Source of the DNA: Porphyrobacter sp.
GTDB taxonomy: Bacteria; Pseudomonadota; Alphaproteobacteria; Sphingomonadales; Sphingomonadaceae
DNA length: 9,781 nucleotides
Direction of reading: 5' to 3'
Assembly (NCBI GenBank): GCA_014359685.1
Contig: JACIYY010000201.1
Span: 1 to 9,781, forward strand
Below, piece by piece: positions 7,160 through 9,781 of the stretch (position 1 is the stretch's first letter; every line of letters starts with the position of its first letter). Below the pieces are notes generated by a model, which was not told where the DNA came from, did not search any database, and worked only from the letters and a program-made list of their open reading frames with translations. Position numbers and translations under genes: made by a program.

Positions 7160-8035
7160 CTACCCGTGCTGGTAGCCGAGACCGCCGGAATCCGCGATCG
7201 GATGCCCGTCGAGGAACAGCGGCACGAAGCCGCGCGGCTCGACCGCGCCGATGCGGGTCGCCGGCACCGGCGGCGGCGTATCTGCGGGCAGGGTGAACAG
7301 CAGCTCGTAATCCTCGCCCCAGCGCAAGGCGTCCATCCGCCGCGCCGGTGGAGCGGCGAGCGGCACCGCGCCGCTGTCGAGCGCCAGCGTCACCCCGCTC
7401 GCCTCCGCCAGCCGGAACGAATCGAGCAGCAGGCCGTCCGACACATCCATCATTGCGCTGACATAGGGGGCCAGCCGCTGCCCTTCCGCCAGACGCGGCC
7501 GTGGCCGCAGATAGGCCGAGGCATCGGCACCGGTGCCCGCACGCAGCGCCTCCAGCCCGATCATCGCCGCACCGACGGGGCCGGTCAGCCACACCCCGTC
7601 GCCGACCCGTGCGCCGCTGCGCGACGGGACCGGCCGATGGGTGGCGCGGCCGATCGCGGTCAGGCCATGGGCGCGCGGCGGCCCGCCGGAGACCGTGTCC
7701 CCGCCCAGCAGCGGCACGCCGTAATGGCCCAGCACCTGCGCCAGCCCCTCGACGAAGCGATCATCGCCCGGGCCCAGCATATGGCCGAGCAGCACGCCCA
7801 GCGGCTCTGCACCCTTGGCGGCAAGGTCCGACAGATTGGTGGCGACCAGCTTCCAGGCGATGTCGGCCGGGTCTTGCCCCGGCAGCCAGTGGACGCCTTC
7901 CACCAGCATGTCATGCGTCAGCACCAGCGCCTCGCCGCCGATCTCCAGCACCGCCGCATCGTCGGCCAGCCCGCGAGCAGCCGGATGGCCGGCGAGCGCG
8001 CGCAGGCTGTCGATGAAGCCGGCTTCGCCTTTCAT
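7160..8035 (-). CDS. thiL: Thiamine-monophosphate kinase
   Basis: ThiL phosphorylates thiamine monophosphate with ATP to thiamine diphosphate, the active cofactor, as the last step of bacterial thiamine synthesis. From the ATG at 8035 it is 291 residues, slightly short of E. coli (325) but complete. Family motifs are present in order: GLADDAAVL (22-30), LTHDMLVEGVHW (39-50), TNLSDLAAKGAEP (66-78), LLGGDTVSGG, MMDVSDGLLLDS (195-206) and RWGEDYELLFTLP (240-244 for GEDYE). The acidic DD and D residues bind Mg2+ and nucleotide in this ATP-binding fold shared with PurM and SelD. The frame is open upstream to 8599, but that part is antisense to the nuclease gene and is not homologous to ThiL. No strong ribosome site precedes 8035. 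It is divergent from the nuclease gene (57-bp gap) and followed by hppA 122 bp downstream. Confidence 0.95.
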   Translation of the reverse strand: MKGEAGFIDSLRALAGHPAARGLADDAAVLEIGGEALVLTHDMLVEGVHWLPGQDPADIAWKLVATNLSDLAAKGAEPLGVLLGHMLGPGDDRFVEGLAQVLGHYGVPLLGGDTVSGGPPRAHGLTAIGRATHRPVPSRSGARVGDGVWLTGPVGAAMIGLEALRAGTGADASAYLRPRPRLAEGQRLAPYVSAMMDVSDGLLLDSFRLAEASGVTLALDSGAVPLAAPPARRMDALRWGEDYELLFTLPADTPPPVPATRIGAVEPRGFVPLFLDGHPIADSGGLGYQHG

Positions 8036-8092
8036 CGCCGCGTCATCGTCGGCAGAGAAGGGGATGCCTGCCCGTCCGGAGAAGAATCGCCC
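8036..8092. promoter_or_regulatory. Divergent intergenic region between thiL and the S1/P1 nuclease gene
   Basis: The 57 bp between the two start codons must hold, or lie next to, the 5' signals of both genes. On the plus strand GGAGAAG (8078-8084) lies 8 nt before the nuclease ATG and is a plausible ribosome site. I find no clear -10/-35 pair; promoter parts may extend into either coding region. Confidence 0.3.
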
Positions 8093-8923
8093 ATGCTGCC
8101 CCGCTTTCCCTTCGCTGCCGCGCTGGCGCTCGCCGCCGCTCTCCCAGCCGCACCCGCCGCCGCCTGGGGGCCGATCGGCCACCGGGTGATCGCATCCATA
8201 GCGCAGCAGCAGGTCAGCGGCCACACCGCCGCCAATATCGAGCAGATCCTGGGGCACGAGGACTTGGCCGAAGCCGCCACCTGGCCCGACGAACAGCGCA
8301 GCAACCCGGCGCCCTTCTGGCAGGAGACCGCCAATCCGTGGCATTACGTGACGCTGCCACCCGGCACCCCGGCCGCCGCGCTCGAGCATCCGCCCGAGGG
8401 CGATGCCGCCACCGCTCTGCAGCGCTTCACCGCCACCCTGCGCGATCCCGCTGCGAGCGCGGAGGACAAGGCGCTGGCGCTGCGCTTTATTACCCACATC
8501 GTCGCCGACCTGCACATGCCGCTCCATGTCGGCCGCCCCGGCGATCGCGGCGGCAACGATGTGCGCGTCACGTGGTTCGACGAGCCGCAGACTCTGCACT
8601 GGGTGTGGGATGAAGGGATGATCCTGCGCCAGCAGCTCAGCTTCAGCGAATATGCCGCGCGATTGGCCGAGCGCACCACACCGGGCGAGGTGATCGCCTG
8701 GTGGGACCCGCGCCCCGTCACCTGGATGGAGGAGAGCGCCGCGCTGCGCGACCGCATCTATCCGGCCACCGGGCCGGAGGCCGGGATGGGGACGCTCGAA
8801 TCGCCGGTCGTCCTGTCATGGCAATACAATTACGACCGGACCCCGGCGATGGAGCTGCGCCTGCAGCAGGCTGCGGTCCGGCTGGCGGCCTATCTCGACC
8901 GCGTGTTCGCCGCCGAGAGGTGA
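8093..8923 (+). CDS. Secreted S1/P1-type zinc-dependent nuclease
   Basis: A 276-residue S1/P1 family nuclease with a Sec signal peptide, so probably periplasmic or secreted; relatives degrade single-stranded DNA and RNA and some have phosphatase or phospholipase activity. The signal peptide covers residues 1-24 (MLPRFPFAAALALAAALPA then APAAA) and cleavage before W25 yields a mature protein starting WGPIGH. Every ligand of the tri-zinc site known from P1 nuclease has a counterpart in mature numbering: Trp1, His6, Asp42 (ATWPD), His60 (NPWHYV), His111 and Asp115 and His121 (THIVADLHMPLHVG), His145 and Asp149 (TLHWVWDEG). The characteristic DRGGND follows His121. The frame continues upstream to 7073, but that part is antisense to thiL; the signal peptide fixes the start at 8093. 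The gene is opposite in orientation to its neighbours nusB and thiL, and tail to tail with nusB. The likely job is scavenging extracellular nucleic acid, an inference. Confidence 0.95.
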   Translation: MLPRFPFAAALALAAALPAAPAAAWGPIGHRVIASIAQQQVSGHTAANIEQILGHEDLAEAATWPDEQRSNPAPFWQETANPWHYVTLPPGTPAAALEHPPEGDAATALQRFTATLRDPAASAEDKALALRFITHIVADLHMPLHVGRPGDRGGNDVRVTWFDEPQTLHWVWDEGMILRQQLSFSEYAARLAERTTPGEVIAWWDPRPVTWMEESAALRDRIYPATGPEAGMGTLESPVVLSWQYNYDRTPAMELRLQQAAVRLAAYLDRVFAAER

Positions 8924-8950
8924 GCCTGCGCCGAGCCGCCGGGCGCTGGC
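8924..8950. terminator. Hairpin filling the gap between convergent nuclease and nusB genes
   Basis: GCCTGCGCC (8924-8932) pairs with GGCGCTGGC (8942-8950) except for one central T/T mismatch, around a 9-nt loop. The stem starts right after the nuclease TGA and ends at the first base of the nusB stop on the other strand. It has no T tract on either side, so an intrinsic bidirectional terminator is plausible but not certain. Confidence 0.4.
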
Positions 8951-9441
8951 TAGGCCCGCACGGCTTTCGCCACAGCGTCCAGCACGCCATTGGCGAACCT
9001 GGTCTCGCGCGAGTCGAAAAAGGCGTGCGCCACGTCGAGATATTCGCTGATGATCGTCCCCACCGGCACGTCGGGCCGGGCCACCAGTTCGTAGGTGGCG
9101 GCGCGCAGGATCTGGCGCATCGTGCGGTCCAGCCGGTCGAGCGACCAGCCCTGCGCCAGACGCGCCGCGACCAGCGCGTCGATCTCCCCCTCGCGCGCGA
9201 TGGTGCCGGATACCACGTCGTCGAAGAACGCGACCTCGGCATCGGCAAGTTGCTCGTCCTCGATCTCGCGGCCCAGCCGGTGCTGGTGGAATTCGTCGAG
9301 CAGGCGCGCCAGCGGGGTGCCTTCCATCTGCCGCTGATACAGCGCCTGCACCGCCGCCAGCCGCGCGGCGGAGCGCGCGACCGAGCGGCGCTTGCGGCCG
9401 GCGCCGGTGGCGGCCGGGGTGGGCTCGGGGGCGGCGGTCAT
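8950..9441 (-). CDS. nusB: Transcription antitermination protein NusB
   Basis: 163 residues with the all-helical NusB fold. NusB pairs with NusE (ribosomal protein S10) to bind boxA RNA and keep RNA polymerase processive, mainly on rRNA operons. The N-terminal Arg-rich RNA-binding helix is visible (RSVARSAARLAAVQALYQ, about residues 19-36), after an Ala/Pro-rich leader of about 15 residues that is typical of alphaproteobacterial versions. The C-terminal bundle follows, with LDRTMRQILRAATYEL, VPVGTIISEYLDVAHAF and the near-terminal ANGVLDAVAK, all standard NusB elements. The ATG at 9441 overlaps the hisD stop in the sequence ATGA, so the two genes are probably co-transcribed and translationally coupled. 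Downstream it meets the plus-strand nuclease gene tail to tail. Confidence 0.96.
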   Translation of the reverse strand: MTAAPEPTPAATGAGRKRRSVARSAARLAAVQALYQRQMEGTPLARLLDEFHQHRLGREIEDEQLADAEVAFFDDVVSGTIAREGEIDALVAARLAQGWSLDRLDRTMRQILRAATYELVARPDVPVGTIISEYLDVAHAFFDSRETRFANGVLDAVAKAVRA

Positions 9442-9781
9442 TTCAATCTCAGCTCCACCGAACGGGCATGGGCGGGCAGGCCTTCGATCTCGGCCAGCGC
9501 GATCGCCGCCGGACCGATCGCCTCCAGCGCCTGCCGGTCCATCCCGATGAAGCTGGTGCGCTTCATGAAATCGAGCACCGACAGCCCGCTCGCGAAGCGC
9601 GCGCGCCGGCCGGTCGGCAGCACGTGGTTGGGACCGGCGACGTAATCGCCCACCGCCTCCGGCGTGTGGCGACCCAGGAACACGCTGCCGGCATGGCGCA
9701 GTTCGGCAAACAGCGCCTCCGGCTCGTCCACCGCCAGCTCGACATGTTCGGCAGCCAGCCGGTTGGCGAGGGCGATGGCCT
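9438..9781 (-). CDS. hisD: Histidinol dehydrogenase, C-terminal part (5' end outside window)
   Basis: The frame runs in from the right edge and the last 113 residues are visible. HisD is a Zn- and NAD-dependent enzyme that oxidises L-histidinol in two steps to histidine, the end of the pathway. Residues matching those known in E. coli HisD are present: the catalytic Glu-His pair in AAEHVELAV (E at 9749-9747, H at 9746-9744), the Asp of AVGDYVAG and the His of GPNHVLPT, and the last zinc-ligand His in LPAHARSVELRLK. AGSVFLGRHTPE and the short FASGLSVLDFMKRTS are also family hallmarks. The GTG at 9731 is internal and not a start. The TGA stop overlaps the nusB ATG by four bases, indicating a hisD-nusB transcription unit. 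Confidence 0.95.
   Translation of the reverse strand, partial: AIALANRLAAEHVELAVDEPEALFAELRHAGSVFLGRHTPEAVGDYVAGPNHVLPTGRRARFASGLSVLDFMKRTSFIGMDRQALEAIGPAAIALAEIEGLPAHARSVELRLK

Noticed and set aside
7073..8092. Extended 5' part of the nuclease frame as a fusion protein
   Set aside because: This 340-codon stretch lies antisense to thiL and has no domain; the signal peptide at 8093 marks the real N-terminus.
1..9781. Search for a mobile element, defence system, CRISPR array, tRNA or riboswitch
   Set aside because: No transposase or integrase motifs, no spaced direct repeats, no cloverleaf or TPP-riboswitch core near thiL; all genes are recognisable families.

Overview
The window is high-GC DNA (around 70% by eye) with ordinary chromosomal gene content. 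It most likely comes from an alphaproteobacterium of the order Sphingomonadales (Sphingomonadaceae or Erythrobacteraceae). The clues are the TonB-receptor-like C-terminus with a glycine-rich insert, the N-terminally extended UvrC, and the nusB / thiL / hppA neighbourhood. This assignment is inferred from protein style and gene order, not from a search.

Layout. Plus strand, left part: the C-terminal end of a TonB-dependent-receptor-like outer-membrane protein (2-703, cut by the left edge), an AI-2E/PerM-family membrane protein (744-1814), and the nucleotide excision repair nuclease UvrC (1876-3828). Minus strand, read right to left: the C-terminal end of histidinol dehydrogenase HisD (cut by the right edge), NusB sharing an ATGA stop/start overlap with it, thiamine-monophosphate kinase ThiL, a K+-independent type proton-pumping pyrophosphatase HppA, and acyl-CoA thioesterase II TesB, which converges on uvrC. 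One plus-strand gene, a secreted S1/P1-type zinc nuclease (8093-8923), sits between nusB and thiL and interrupts the otherwise co-directional minus-strand run.

Functionally these are mostly housekeeping genes: histidine biosynthesis, transcription antitermination, thiamine cofactor synthesis, membrane energetics coupled to pyrophosphate, acyl-CoA turnover and DNA repair. The accessory elements are the outer-membrane receptor end, the PerM-like protein and the exported nuclease. All gaps between genes are short (19 to 122 bp) and no stretch over 300 bases lacks a gene. I saw no tRNA, rRNA, CRISPR array, insertion sequence, phage gene or toxin-antitoxin pair, and no convincing undescribed system. 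The points most worth a second look are the low-complexity insert and duplicated motif in the receptor, the inverted nuclease gene, the complete four-cysteine cluster in UvrC, and the start-site questions for tesB and uvrC.
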